A DNA stretch of 64,000 nucleotides from Suipraeoptans intestinalis (GTDB lineage Bacteria; Bacillota; Clostridia; Lachnospirales; Lachnospiraceae): contig NZ_VULY01000018.1 in NCBI RefSeq assembly GCF_009696485.1, forward strand, positions 1,356,001-1,420,000, read 5' to 3'. This document shows, in pieces, positions 28,071 to 36,180 of this stretch (positions within the stretch are counted from its first letter, which is position 1; each line of letters begins with the position of its first letter). Position numbers and translations under genes: made by a program. The notes under the pieces were generated by a model that did no database searches, was not told the origin of the DNA, and worked only from the letters and a program-made list of their open reading frames with translations.

Positions 28071-28752
28071 GGTGTGTTCCTTCCCGCCCGAGAACGAAAA
28101 GAGCCGGAACGCACCGCCGCAGAATAAGGCCTGATCATGAAAAGGGCGCACTTATCCTGGGGTACAGTCATACCTCCCGCTTAAGCGGTGAAATATGATA
28201 TGTATCCCGGCCCTTATACATAAATCAGGCTTTGATATTATGTTTGTGTTCGAGCGGAGCCGAAGCCCCGATGCTCACAGGGGTTGTCAGAGGTTCTTCC
28301 GAAAAGATGCCTCTATAAGCAGTCCACAGGAGAGCCAAATGCTCACGGGTTTGCCGCAAAGTTTTTTCTCAACATCCAAAAGAGAAAAGAGCGCCGTTTT
28401 GCCGAGCGTTTTCGGAAAAAGATCGTTCTCCACAATACGGACACGATGAACCGTTTTGTTGGGAGCACCCGGAAAACTATTTCTCACCATACGGAGATTG
28501 TAGCGCCGTTTTGAGGGGGTGTTCTCGGCAAAATCTTTCAAGTCACAGTAAAAAGAATCCGCCGAATTATTAACCTCCTCTACCCGGTAGCCTTGAGAGA
28601 AAGCAAAAACTGACGGTATCAGAAAAAAGAAAGCCCCTCTCGGAAAATTTCCGAAAGGGGTTCACTTTAAGGCTGCCTGTTTAAGATTCAGCATTGTTAG
28701 TAGTTAATCACAATAAATAGTGAATAATAGTATAAAATATTCGTTCAATCCG
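28071..28752. other. 680-bp stretch without a convincing gene
   Basis: Short frames on both strands lack ribosome sites or family features. The stretch holds the hairpin at 28634-28660 and two similar phrases, ATGCTCACAGGGGTTG near 28270 and ATGCTCACGGGTTTG near 28339. It separates the GC-richer replication module from the AT-rich cargo and may contain the origin of replication or the join where the cargo was added. Confidence 0.4.
28634..28660 (-). terminator. rho-independent-type hairpin between the two modules of element 1
   Basis: CCCCTCTCGGAAA and TTTCCGAAAGGGG overlap in a near-perfect stem with one mismatch. On the minus strand it is followed by CTTTCTTTTTTCT. No gene reads into it from the right on that strand, so it may insulate the modules. 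Confidence 0.5.
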
Positions 28753-28781
28753 TTGACTTTGAGCGCTCTTTTTAGTATAAT
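28753..28781 (+). promoter_or_regulatory. promoter of the HTH-methyltransferase operon
   Basis: TTGACT (28753-28758) and TATAAT (28776-28781) with a 17-bp spacer, 32 bp before the HTH gene. Confidence 0.75.
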
Positions 28782-28813
28782 GAGGCGTTAGAAAACGACA
28801 GGAGGATAGGCTC

Positions 28814-29020
28814 ATGCAGGATGTGGAGAGATGGGTTTCTATGGAAGAAATCTGTACGCATCTCGGTGCGAGTAGGGATACTGTAAAAAAGATGATTAAG
28901 AAACAAGGACTTCCTGCGTACAAAATAGACAGGAAATGGAAGTTTAAAATTAGTGAAGTAGACTCGTGGGTGCGTAACAATAATCGAGTTACATCACAGA
29001 GTGAGAAGGTGAGCAACTGA
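28814..29020 (+). CDS. small helix-turn-helix (excisionase/MerR-like) DNA-binding protein
   Basis: A 68-aa protein with an HTH_17-type winged helix: VERWVSMEEICTHLGASRDT forms the helix-turn-helix and YKIDRKWKFKISEVDSWV the wing and anchor helix. Such proteins are excisionases or small regulators. Its stop shares one base with the methyltransferase ATG (TGATG), so the two are translationally coupled. Here, far from the recombinase and next to a methyltransferase, a controller-like role in balancing the modification system is more likely than excision, but both are possible. Confidence 0.75.
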   Translation: MQDVERWVSMEEICTHLGASRDTVKKMIKKQGLPAYKIDRKWKFKISEVDSWVRNNNRVTSQSEKVSN

Positions 29021-31551
29021 TGTCTAAAAAGCCTTTTACATATATTTCGCTGTTCAGCTGTGCGGGCGTCGGCTGCTATGGGTTTAAGCAAGCGGGATTT
29101 GAATGTGTAGCAACGAATGAACTATCCCCGCGCCGACTTGTAATCCAAAAATGTAATCACAAATGTAGCCGAGACGAAGGCTATATTTGTGGTGATATAA
29201 CCCTCGATAGCACAAAACAACAAATTTTTGACGAGATTACCTGGTGGAAAGAAAACCGATATGTCACTGAAATTGATGTTGTAATTGCCACACCTCCTTG
29301 CCAGGGGATGTCAATATTCAACCATAAAAAGAATGACCGGGATATCGAGCGCAATTCACTTGTTATTGAGTCTTTGAATATTGTAAAACGAATCCAGCCC
29401 AAGTTTTTTGTATTTGAAAATGTTCCGGCATTTATGGATACGGAATGTATCATAGAAGAAGGAAAGCGTTGTAGCATAGGAGAAGCACATCAACTAATTC
29501 TGGGGGATGATTATTCTTATTATGCTGATACAATAAACTTCAAGTACTATGGATCCAACTCCAGCAGAACAAGAACGCTTGTTATAGGTGTTAGAAAGAA
29601 TCTGGTACAATATATTTCGCCTGTCGAATTATTCCCAGACAGAAGAGAAGAACATACCTTAAGAGAAATCATCGGGGACTTGCCCTCGCTGTCTATAATG
29701 GGAGAAATATTCGGGGCTGATATTTATCATTCTTTCCGGTCCTACCCAGAGTATATGCGGTCTTGGATTTCCGATCTGGGCGAGGGAGAATCCGCATTTG
29801 ATAATGATGATCCGCTGAAACGTCCGTATAAAATTGGTAAAGATGGGAGCATCATTCAGAATGTCAATAAAACAAGAGACAAGTATAAGCGACAGGTTTG
29901 GGATAAGCCAGCTCTGTCAGTTCATACCCGAAATGATCAATTAGCCAGTCAGAATACGATTCACCCTGTTGACGATAGAGTATTCAGTATTAGGGAGTTA
30001 ATGAGAATGATGACCATCCCAAATGATTTTGAGTGGTCAGGAACCCCGTATTCTGAACTCAATGCTTTGCCCTCCAAAAAGAAACAAGAATTCCTAAAAA
30101 AAGAAGAAACGAACATAAGGCAGTGCATAGGCGAAGCAGTTCCTACGGAAATCTTCAAAAGCATAGCAGATAATATCTATGCATTTCTTTCTGTTAAACA
30201 CTATTCCGATGGGTATATTCGAACAATAATAAAAAAATATTCTCTAAATAATGTAGATATGTTGCTCGAATATATCCAAGCAAGAGGAGCTTTCCAGGAG
30301 AAGGATAAAGGACTATCCGTGTCCACGTTATCGAGAGTTGCAGAATTGTCAAATAATGCACGTGTAGAAAATGCTGCATACTATACTGGAAAAGATACTT
30401 TAACCGAAGTGTTCCAGCACCTTCCGGCTTTTGGGAAAGATGAGATTCGAGTTCTGGAACCAGCCGTCGGATCTGGTAATTTCATTCCTTTTCTCATCAA
30501 AAAGTATGCGTATGCAAAAGCTGTCATTATTGATGTGATGGATACGGATTCTGATGCCCTTAGAATACTGAAATCACTCCTTCTGCTCCAGACTATTCCA
30601 AGCAATGTGAAAATAAACATTCTCCAAGACGATTTCATCACGCATGATTTCACTGGCATCCACTATGATTTAATTATAGGAAATCCGCCATATTTGAAGC
30701 TATCAACTAAATCGCCTAATTTGGCTGTGTATAGGGAACTCTTGAATGACGATACAGGAAATAATCTTGCCGGGTTCTTTGTCAGTAAAAGTCTGAATAT
30801 GGCCGACTATGTTGCATTAATCTTGCCAAAGAACATCCTATGTAACACAGAATACCAGATCACTCGGATGAAAACGGCAAAAAAAAGGATAGAAGCGATA
30901 ATAGATTTTGGAGAGACGGGTTTTAGAGGAGTACACATTGAGACTATCTTTATAGTTGTTAATACTCAATGTCATCCGGGAAAACTATTAGTTAAATCTA
31001 TACCCCGAAAAGAGCAATTGCGTCAAATGCAGCGATACATAACAGACAAGGCTCTTCCCAACTGGGTTTTGTATCGCAATGATTTGTTTGACCAAGTCCT
31101 GAGTAACAAACAATTCTCGGTGTTTTCGGTTTTTAGAGATCGCCAAGTAACAAAGAGTTCGGCAACCGCCGTTAATGGGATTTGGGTTGTTAGATCACGA
31201 AACATTCCACGGGAAGGAAAAAGCATCATTCATATAGATGGTTATGATATGTATGTGCATCGCGATGACATGGGCTCCTTTGAAGTAACAAAATACCTTG
31301 ACAGAGATGATGTTTTTTTGGTTCCTAATATGACATACTATCCACGGATGATAAGGAAACCACGCGGTGTTCTAACAAATGGATCCGTAGCGATTCTAAT
31401 TCCGAATGAAGGCATAAATGTGAGTGATGCGGATATGGACTATATTGGAAGCGCTGAATTTGAGGAGTTTTATAGAATAGCGCGTAACCACGCAACAAGA
31501 TCGCTAAATATAGATGGCGTATCTATTTACTATTTCTGCGTATCAGAATAA
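29020..31551 (+). CDS. fused DNA methyltransferase: C5-cytosine domain plus N6-adenine domain
   Basis: An 843-aa protein with two complete-looking methyltransferases. Residues 1-392 are a C5-cytosine enzyme: motif I SLFSCAGVGCYGFKQAGF, motif IV TPPCQG with catalytic Cys94, motif VI FENV at 132-135, motif VIII SRTRTLVIGVR and motif X IGEAVPTEIFKSIA. Residues from about 450 are a gamma-type N6-adenine enzyme: SAM motif VLEPAVGSGNF at 478-488 and catalytic NPPY at 555-558, with a C-terminal target-recognition-like region. Methylating C on one strand and A on the other is the usual answer to an asymmetric (type IIS-like) site. No nuclease domain is evident. Confidence 0.88.
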   Translation: MSKKPFTYISLFSCAGVGCYGFKQAGFECVATNELSPRRLVIQKCNHKCSRDEGYICGDITLDSTKQQIFDEITWWKENRYVTEIDVVIATPPCQGMSIFNHKKNDRDIERNSLVIESLNIVKRIQPKFFVFENVPAFMDTECIIEEGKRCSIGEAHQLILGDDYSYYADTINFKYYGSNSSRTRTLVIGVRKNLVQYISPVELFPDRREEHTLREIIGDLPSLSIMGEIFGADIYHSFRSYPEYMRSWISDLGEGESAFDNDDPLKRPYKIGKDGSIIQNVNKTRDKYKRQVWDKPALSVHTRNDQLASQNTIHPVDDRVFSIRELMRMMTIPNDFEWSGTPYSELNALPSKKKQEFLKKEETNIRQCIGEAVPTEIFKSIADNIYAFLSVKHYSDGYIRTIIKKYSLNNVDMLLEYIQARGAFQEKDKGLSVSTLSRVAELSNNARVENAAYYTGKDTLTEVFQHLPAFGKDEIRVLEPAVGSGNFIPFLIKKYAYAKAVIIDVMDTDSDALRILKSLLLLQTIPSNVKINILQDDFITHDFTGIHYDLIIGNPPYLKLSTKSPNLAVYRELLNDDTGNNLAGFFVSKSLNMADYVALILPKNILCNTEYQITRMKTAKKRIEAIIDFGETGFRGVHIETIFIVVNTQCHPGKLLVKSIPRKEQLRQMQRYITDKALPNWVLYRNDLFDQVLSNKQFSVFSVFRDRQVTKSSATAVNGIWVVRSRNIPREGKSIIHIDGYDMYVHRDDMGSFEVTKYLDRDDVFLVPNMTYYPRMIRKPRGVLTNGSVAILIPNEGINVSDADMDYIGSAEFEEFYRIARNHATRSLNIDGVSIYYFCVSE

Positions 31552-31554
31552 GAC

Positions 31555-31596
31555 TACAGCCACAGGATTATACGCTTGTCCTGTGGCTGTAATTTT
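31555..31596 (+). terminator. terminator after the methyltransferase gene
   Basis: TACAGCCACAGGA (31555-31567) and TCCTGTGGCTGTA (31579-31591) form a perfect 13-bp stem followed by ATTTT. It begins four bases after the stop codon. Confidence 0.85.
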
Positions 31597-31637
31597 CAAA
31601 TATTCGAAAAATATAGTTGTAAATTATTTATCGAATA

Positions 31638-31666
31638 TTGACAAAAAGAACTTGATCCTGTATAAT
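31638..31666 (+). promoter_or_regulatory. perfect consensus promoter for the 77-aa/GHKL pair
   Basis: TTGACA (31638-31643), 17 bp, TATAAT (31661-31666): both boxes match the consensus. It gives the GHKL pair expression separate from the methyltransferase, whose transcript is stopped by the hairpin just upstream. Confidence 0.85.
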
Positions 31667-31697
31667 GAGATTAAATCAACATACGGAGGTCAATAAT

Positions 31698-31931
31698 ATG
31701 GCAGAATCAAAACGCGATAGATTCGTCAGGATTGTGGAGAACCGGACGAACAAGATCCTTGATATGCTCCGCCTATTAGCAAACTGCGCAAACAAGTCGA
31801 ATTACGATTACGATGACGATGACATCAAACAAATCTTTGCCGCCATTGACAAAGAGGTCAAGGCAACAAAGAACGCTTTTTTAGGTATTGACTCAAAAGA
31901 AGAACGGTTCTCGCTCAAAGAGAAGAAATAA
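31698..31931 (+). CDS. 77-aa protein of unknown function, partner of the GHKL ATPase
   Basis: A small charged protein beginning MAESKRDRFVRIVENRT. It looks all-helical: a basic first helix, then LDMLRLLANCANKS, an acidic turn (YDYDDDDIK) and IFAAIDKEVKATKNAF. I do not assign it to a family with certainty; small helical proteins of this style occur in mobile elements beside ATPases and methyltransferases. ACGGAGG precedes the ATG at 31698. Fifteen bases separate it from the ATPase gene, so it is likely made with it and may bind it or act as a specificity or immunity factor. Confidence 0.7.
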   Translation: MAESKRDRFVRIVENRTNKILDMLRLLANCANKSNYDYDDDDIKQIFAAIDKEVKATKNAFLGIDSKEERFSLKEKK

Positions 31932-31946
31932 GAAAGCGGTGGGCAC

Positions 31947-34331
31947 ATGGATAACAAATCTCTTGCTATAGCACTGGCTACCTGTGAAAAAGAGGACGAT
32001 GTTATTCGCCTTCTGAAGGCTGAAAGTCTCTGGGATGATCCAACCAGATGGAGAAACTTCGGAGACAATGAAAATAACTGGTCCACAATTGGAAATCAGC
32101 AAAGCGATGCTGATGCTGCCTTGGTTGAAAAAATTGTAAACTCCGTAGATGCATTACTTATGAAGGAATGCATGATAAGGGGTATTTCTCCCTCTTCTGA
32201 TAAATCCCCACACAGTATTGCAGACGCTTTGGAGCAGTTTTTTGGTATTACTGGCGGAAAGATTCAGAATCTCACAGAATCCCAGAGAACAAGCCTTGCA
32301 CAAAAAAACATCATCCTTGCCGCAACCGGGGAGAAGGACAGTCCAAATTTTGTTATCGTTGACCGTGGCGAGGGGCAGAGCCCTTTAAAGATGCCCATAA
32401 CTATTCTCAGCATTAATAAGTCAAACAAACTCAAAGTGCCTTTTGTCCAAGGAAAGTTCAATATGGGTGGGACAGGTGCGCTCTCGTTCTGCGGAAACAA
32501 CAATTTTCAGTTGATTATTAGTAAACGCTGCCCTGATATTCAAGAAAAGGATGATGCTACACATGATTTGTGGGGCTTTACCATTGTTCGGAGGGAGCGC
32601 CCTTTGCCAGGGACAGGTCTTCGCAGTTCTAAGTTTACATATTTGGTAGGTTCGGATCAGAGCGTATTGAGCTTTGCCAGTGACTTAATGCCTATTATTC
32701 CAACATCAGGCGGTGGTTATGATGATATGGAATATGGCATGTATTGCAAAATGTACGAATACAATCTGCCAGGGCGCATGAAGTCCAACATTAACATGGC
32801 TTTGTATTATCGTCTCTCGATGCTTCTTCCTAACCTTGCATATCCTGTATATATTGATGAGTGCAGAAAAGGGTATCGTGGGCATACAATGCACAGAACT
32901 CTATCTGGCTTAAATGTAAGGCTTAGTGATCAGCTGGGCAAGGAAGACAGCAACATCGAAGAAAAGGTGCCCGTCAGTTTTACAATCGGCGGCCAAAAGG
33001 TAGACGCAGCCGTTTATGTATTTAAGGCAAAAACAAGCAGCGGGTCCAAGCTGGATATGTCACAATATCGTGGCACCGAGGGCGTATTATTGACTCAAAA
33101 TGGTCAAACACACGGAAACTATGACAAAAAGTTTTATAACCGTAGTACGGTTGGCTTAAGTTATCTGTCAGAATACCTCTTGACAGTAGTAGATTGCACT
33201 GGTATTGATGAAGCGACTCGCGAGGAACTTTTTATGAATTCTCGCGATAGAACACGCAGCAGTAGCTTTGCAAATAAGCTGGAATCGGATCTGGAAGAGT
33301 TCCTAAAAGAGAATGAAACTCTCAAGCAGATTCAAGCAAAGCGCCGCGAAGAAGCTATTAGCGATAAGCTCGATGATGAAAAGCCGTTGGAGGATGTCCT
33401 TTCCAGCGTATTTAAGAGTAGTTCGGTTCTGTCAAAACTATTTATTCTCGGCGAAAAGCTGAAGAATCCCATCAATTTGGGGCCAGGTTCTGAAGCGGAA
33501 GTTTTCGAGGGCAAGTACAATCCTACGTTTTTTACGCTCATTCGGTCAAAGAAAAAAACGGAGGTTCCTTTCAAAAGAGAGGCTCAGATTGGACGCAAAT
33601 GCCGGATTCGATTTAAAACTGACGCGTGTAATGATTTCTTTACTCGAGAAAAGTATCCAGGCACTTTCTACCTGACAAGAGATGGCGCTCCGTGTGAAGA
33701 CCATTTCCTAAATCTTAGGAATGGTATAGCCGCGCTAAACTTTGAGTTGCCCACTGATGCCAAAGAAGGAGATAATCACAGCTATGTTTTCACGGTAACT
33801 GATACAAATAACGATAATCAGTTTGAAGAGACATTTGAAATAACAGTCATCGCCAATCAAGAGACGCCCGGTGGAGGCGGTCGCAGAACACCACCCGACG
33901 ATGGAAATAAGGGTAAAACCACGCTTACCCCAGCCGGCATAAGCCTTCCCAATGTCAGCGAGGTGACCCGCGAGGAATGGGACGCGCATGACTTTGATAA
34001 AGAATCTGCACTTGATGTTAAGAGCGCAGATGGTGATGTTTATGATTTCTATGTTAATATGGAAAACATTCATCTCCAGTCTGAACTGAAGCCCATTGCA
34101 AAAAATGAGGCTAAGATGAAGTTGCTTAAAGCTCGGTATAAATACAGTATGGTTCTCATTGGATTGAGCATTTTGGGTTATGGCAAGAACCATCATGATC
34201 CCGAAAACGAGCAGAAAAGCGAAATTGAGGAACCCGAACAAACTGTACGTCTTGTGACAAGAATGCTTTCACCGATTATTCTCCCTATGATTGCCGTCAT
34301 GGGTGATGATTTGGGAGATATAATCGGCTGA
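31947..34331 (+). CDS. GHKL-type (MutL/MORC/Hsp90-like) ATPase, probable effector of the modification system
   Basis: A 794-aa protein. The N-terminal 250 residues show the Bergerat ATP-binding fold: N-box E61, N65 and D68 in LVEKIVNSVDALL, G1 box DRGEG at 139-143, and G2 box GKFNMGGTG at 169-177. The middle is a long region with no motif I recognise, including a coiled stretch around residue 450. A Gly/Pro-rich linker (GGGGRRTPPDDG, near 650) leads to a C-terminal domain of about 130 residues. No PD-(D/E)xK or HNH motif is visible. GHKL ATPases of this class occur in prokaryotic restriction-modification islands. It may sense unmethylated DNA and clamp or recruit a nuclease. Confidence 0.78.
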   Translation: MDNKSLAIALATCEKEDDVIRLLKAESLWDDPTRWRNFGDNENNWSTIGNQQSDADAALVEKIVNSVDALLMKECMIRGISPSSDKSPHSIADALEQFFGITGGKIQNLTESQRTSLAQKNIILAATGEKDSPNFVIVDRGEGQSPLKMPITILSINKSNKLKVPFVQGKFNMGGTGALSFCGNNNFQLIISKRCPDIQEKDDATHDLWGFTIVRRERPLPGTGLRSSKFTYLVGSDQSVLSFASDLMPIIPTSGGGYDDMEYGMYCKMYEYNLPGRMKSNINMALYYRLSMLLPNLAYPVYIDECRKGYRGHTMHRTLSGLNVRLSDQLGKEDSNIEEKVPVSFTIGGQKVDAAVYVFKAKTSSGSKLDMSQYRGTEGVLLTQNGQTHGNYDKKFYNRSTVGLSYLSEYLLTVVDCTGIDEATREELFMNSRDRTRSSSFANKLESDLEEFLKENETLKQIQAKRREEAISDKLDDEKPLEDVLSSVFKSSSVLSKLFILGEKLKNPINLGPGSEAEVFEGKYNPTFFTLIRSKKKTEVPFKREAQIGRKCRIRFKTDACNDFFTREKYPGTFYLTRDGAPCEDHFLNLRNGIAALNFELPTDAKEGDNHSYVFTVTDTNNDNQFEETFEITVIANQETPGGGGRRTPPDDGNKGKTTLTPAGISLPNVSEVTREEWDAHDFDKESALDVKSADGDVYDFYVNMENIHLQSELKPIAKNEAKMKLLKARYKYSMVLIGLSILGYGKNHHDPENEQKSEIEEPEQTVRLVTRMLSPIILPMIAVMGDDLGDIIG

Positions 34332-34339
34332 AAAAGAAA

Positions 34340-34382
34340 AACGGCTATACCGGGCGATGATGCTCGATATAGCCGTTATTTC
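34340..34382 (+). terminator. terminator after the GHKL gene
   Basis: AACGGCTATA (34340-34349) and TATAGCCGTT (34368-34377), a perfect 10-bp stem, followed by ATTTCT. Confidence 0.75.
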
Positions 34383-34435
34383 TGTTGTGGTTCCACTTGA
34401 AGACGTCGCTAAAAACGGTTAATTTGAACTGTCGC

Positions 34436-34467
34436 TAAGTGAGTGCCTCCAAACGCTTGCCTTTTTT
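34436..34467 (+). other. right junction (attR candidate) of element 1
   Basis: TAAGTGAGTGC (34436-34446) is the inverted partner of the motif at the left end, and GCTTGCCTTTTTT (34455-34467) is a plausible second arm plus T-run of the terminator whose first arm remains at 21664. Joining the outer parts restores a hairpin AAAAAGGCAGGC...GCTTGCCTTTTTT. The gap from 34468 to 34716 is the AT-rich upstream region of surface protein 2, with TATAAT at 34616. Confidence 0.5.
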
Positions 34468-34716
34468 ATAGTGCCGCAAAAGCAACCCGCCGCAGGAGAT
34501 TTTTTGGGAGTTATTTTATTGTAGAGAGTGATGATGGAAGGGGAGGCAGAGACAATTTTTTCTTATAATCTTTACGAAATTTATAAAAAGGTAGAAATTT
34601 GCCGCCTTTACAGGATATAATAATGGCAACAGGCAGGTTTTGCCTGTTGTCTGTTTTTGGTTGAAGCCGGATCAAAAGAGCCGGATGCAACAATATAAAA
34701 AGAAAAGGAGAGGTTT

Positions 34717-35913
34717 ATGAAAAACAGAAAATTGGCAGGGAAGCTGTTGGCGGCAGTGCTGGCAGCTGCATTGGTGGGCGGAGTGGGGACTCCGTGTGCG
34801 AATGTACGGGCAGAAGAGGGGACGCCGGCAACAGAAGTGGAAGCGGCGGCGCCCACGGCAGAAAACAGTCCTGCAGCAGAGACAGAAGCGGCAGAAGGGG
34901 AAGTGCCGACAGCGGAGGAAGCACCGGCAGAAATACCGGCGCCGATGGCGTTTCGTGCTCCACTTGAAACAGAACTTCCGGGGGATCTTCTGGTGGGAGA
35001 TGACACAGAGCACGATAAGGTATACGAGACGACCAGAGAGAAGGGGCCGGCCTTTACGGGAGCGCTGTATATTTCCAAAGTAAAGGACCAGATGAAGGAG
35101 ATAGAGGCAGAGATGGAGCAGCCGAAAGAGGCGTTCTCGAAAATGCAGCTGTCTCATCTGGAAGCAGAGTTTATTGCAACCCTCCTTCTTCCGGAGGAAA
35201 TGGAGTTTGTAGATCCACAGGCAAATCTGGTAGAAGGCGGAGGATTTGAGAAGTCGGGAGATCTGATTGTAGATGCCGCCAAAAAAACGGTGATGGTCAG
35301 GATGGCGCTGAAAAACATGGCCGGAATCACTAACTACCAGCAGTTGCGGGATGCAGTCATGAGAACGCCGGATATTTTGAAGGTGGTTGTGACTGGGGCA
35401 AGATTTACGGCGGCTGCAAAACCGGATACCAATTATACGGTAGTAGGAACCGTAGAAGGAAGGATGATGGCGACCGCTACTCTGGATCAGAGTGCCAGCG
35501 CCTTCCGTTTTGCGTGGAAAGCAGTACAAAATCCGGAAGGGAAAGATGTGGTAGCGTCCGACGACAAGAAAATCCAGTTTACTTTAAAGTATGTGGAAAA
35601 GGTACCGGAACCAAAGCCGGAGCCACAGCCGGAACCGAAACCGGAACCAAAGCCGGAGCCACAGCCGGAACCGGGATCGAAGCCGGAACCACAGCCGGAA
35701 CCGCAGCCAGATCCGAGTGTAACACCGACTCCGCAGGAGGATAAGAAGCCGGCAGCAGAGACAAAGAAGACTACCAAAAAAGTTGTGAAGGAGAAGAAAG
35801 CAATGGCTCCGAAGACGGGAGATCAAGCAAATCTTCCACTGTATGGCGGACTGGCTGTTGTATCCATTCTGGCAGTTGGCGGCGTGGTAGCGGCAAAGAA
35901 AAAAAGAGGATAA
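34717..35913 (+). CDS. cell-wall-anchored surface protein, copy 2
   Basis: A 398-aa paralog of the protein at 20498: the same signal peptide type (MKNRKLAGKLLAAVLAAALV), an Ala/Glu-rich stretch, the same unknown central domain (ELPGDLLVGDDTEHDKVYET), and the same sorting signal APKTGD with hydrophobic helix and KKKRG. It differs by a longer wall-spanning region of Pro-Glu-Pro-Lys/Gln repeats near residues 300-340, which would extend the domain further from the membrane. AAAGGAGAGG precedes the ATG. The near-identical 3' ends of the two copies suggest gene conversion or recent duplication. Confidence 0.85.
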   Translation: MKNRKLAGKLLAAVLAAALVGGVGTPCANVRAEEGTPATEVEAAAPTAENSPAAETEAAEGEVPTAEEAPAEIPAPMAFRAPLETELPGDLLVGDDTEHDKVYETTREKGPAFTGALYISKVKDQMKEIEAEMEQPKEAFSKMQLSHLEAEFIATLLLPEEMEFVDPQANLVEGGGFEKSGDLIVDAAKKTVMVRMALKNMAGITNYQQLRDAVMRTPDILKVVVTGARFTAAAKPDTNYTVVGTVEGRMMATATLDQSASAFRFAWKAVQNPEGKDVVASDDKKIQFTLKYVEKVPEPKPEPQPEPKPEPKPEPQPEPGSKPEPQPEPQPDPSVTPTPQEDKKPAAETKKTTKKVVKEKKAMAPKTGDQANLPLYGGLAVVSILAVGGVVAAKKKRG

Positions 35914-36050
35914 TCCGTGGGATCCGGGGGCGAAAACAGAAGCCGGAACATAGGTGGAATGACCGGAAGCACAAAGAAGAAACGCCCGGAACCCGCAGAG
36001 AAGGGCCAGAGTATCAGAACCCACGGGATTTGGATTTATAGCAGGAAGAA

Positions 36051-36078
36051 AAAGGCAGGCAGCGATGCCTGCCTTTTT
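36051..36078 (+). terminator. intact terminator downstream of surface protein 2
   Basis: AAAGGCAGGCA and TGCCTGCCTTT form a perfect 11-bp stem with a 4-nt loop and a T-run. Its lead-in (AGCAGGAAGAAAAAGGCAGG) also follows surface protein 1, where the second arm is displaced. Confidence 0.88.
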
Positions 36079-36118
36079 GCTTGGAAAGCACAGGAAATTG
36101 CAAGGAGAGAAGGTGTGA

Positions 36119-36147
36119 TTGCCATGCACGGTAATTTATGCTATACT
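36119..36147 (+). promoter_or_regulatory. promoter of the 5-oxoproline operon
   Basis: TTGCCA (36119-36124) and TATACT (36142-36147), spacer 17 bp, 33 bp before the transporter gene. Confidence 0.65.
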
Positions 36148-36180
36148 GTGTCCAATTAAAGGAATGAAGGGAGAACAGGA

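Noticed and set aside
35590-35720. Short direct repeats resembling a CRISPR or satellite array
   Set aside because: They encode a Pro-Glu-Pro-Lys/Gln stalk in frame within a surface protein; unit length and spacing do not fit CRISPR.
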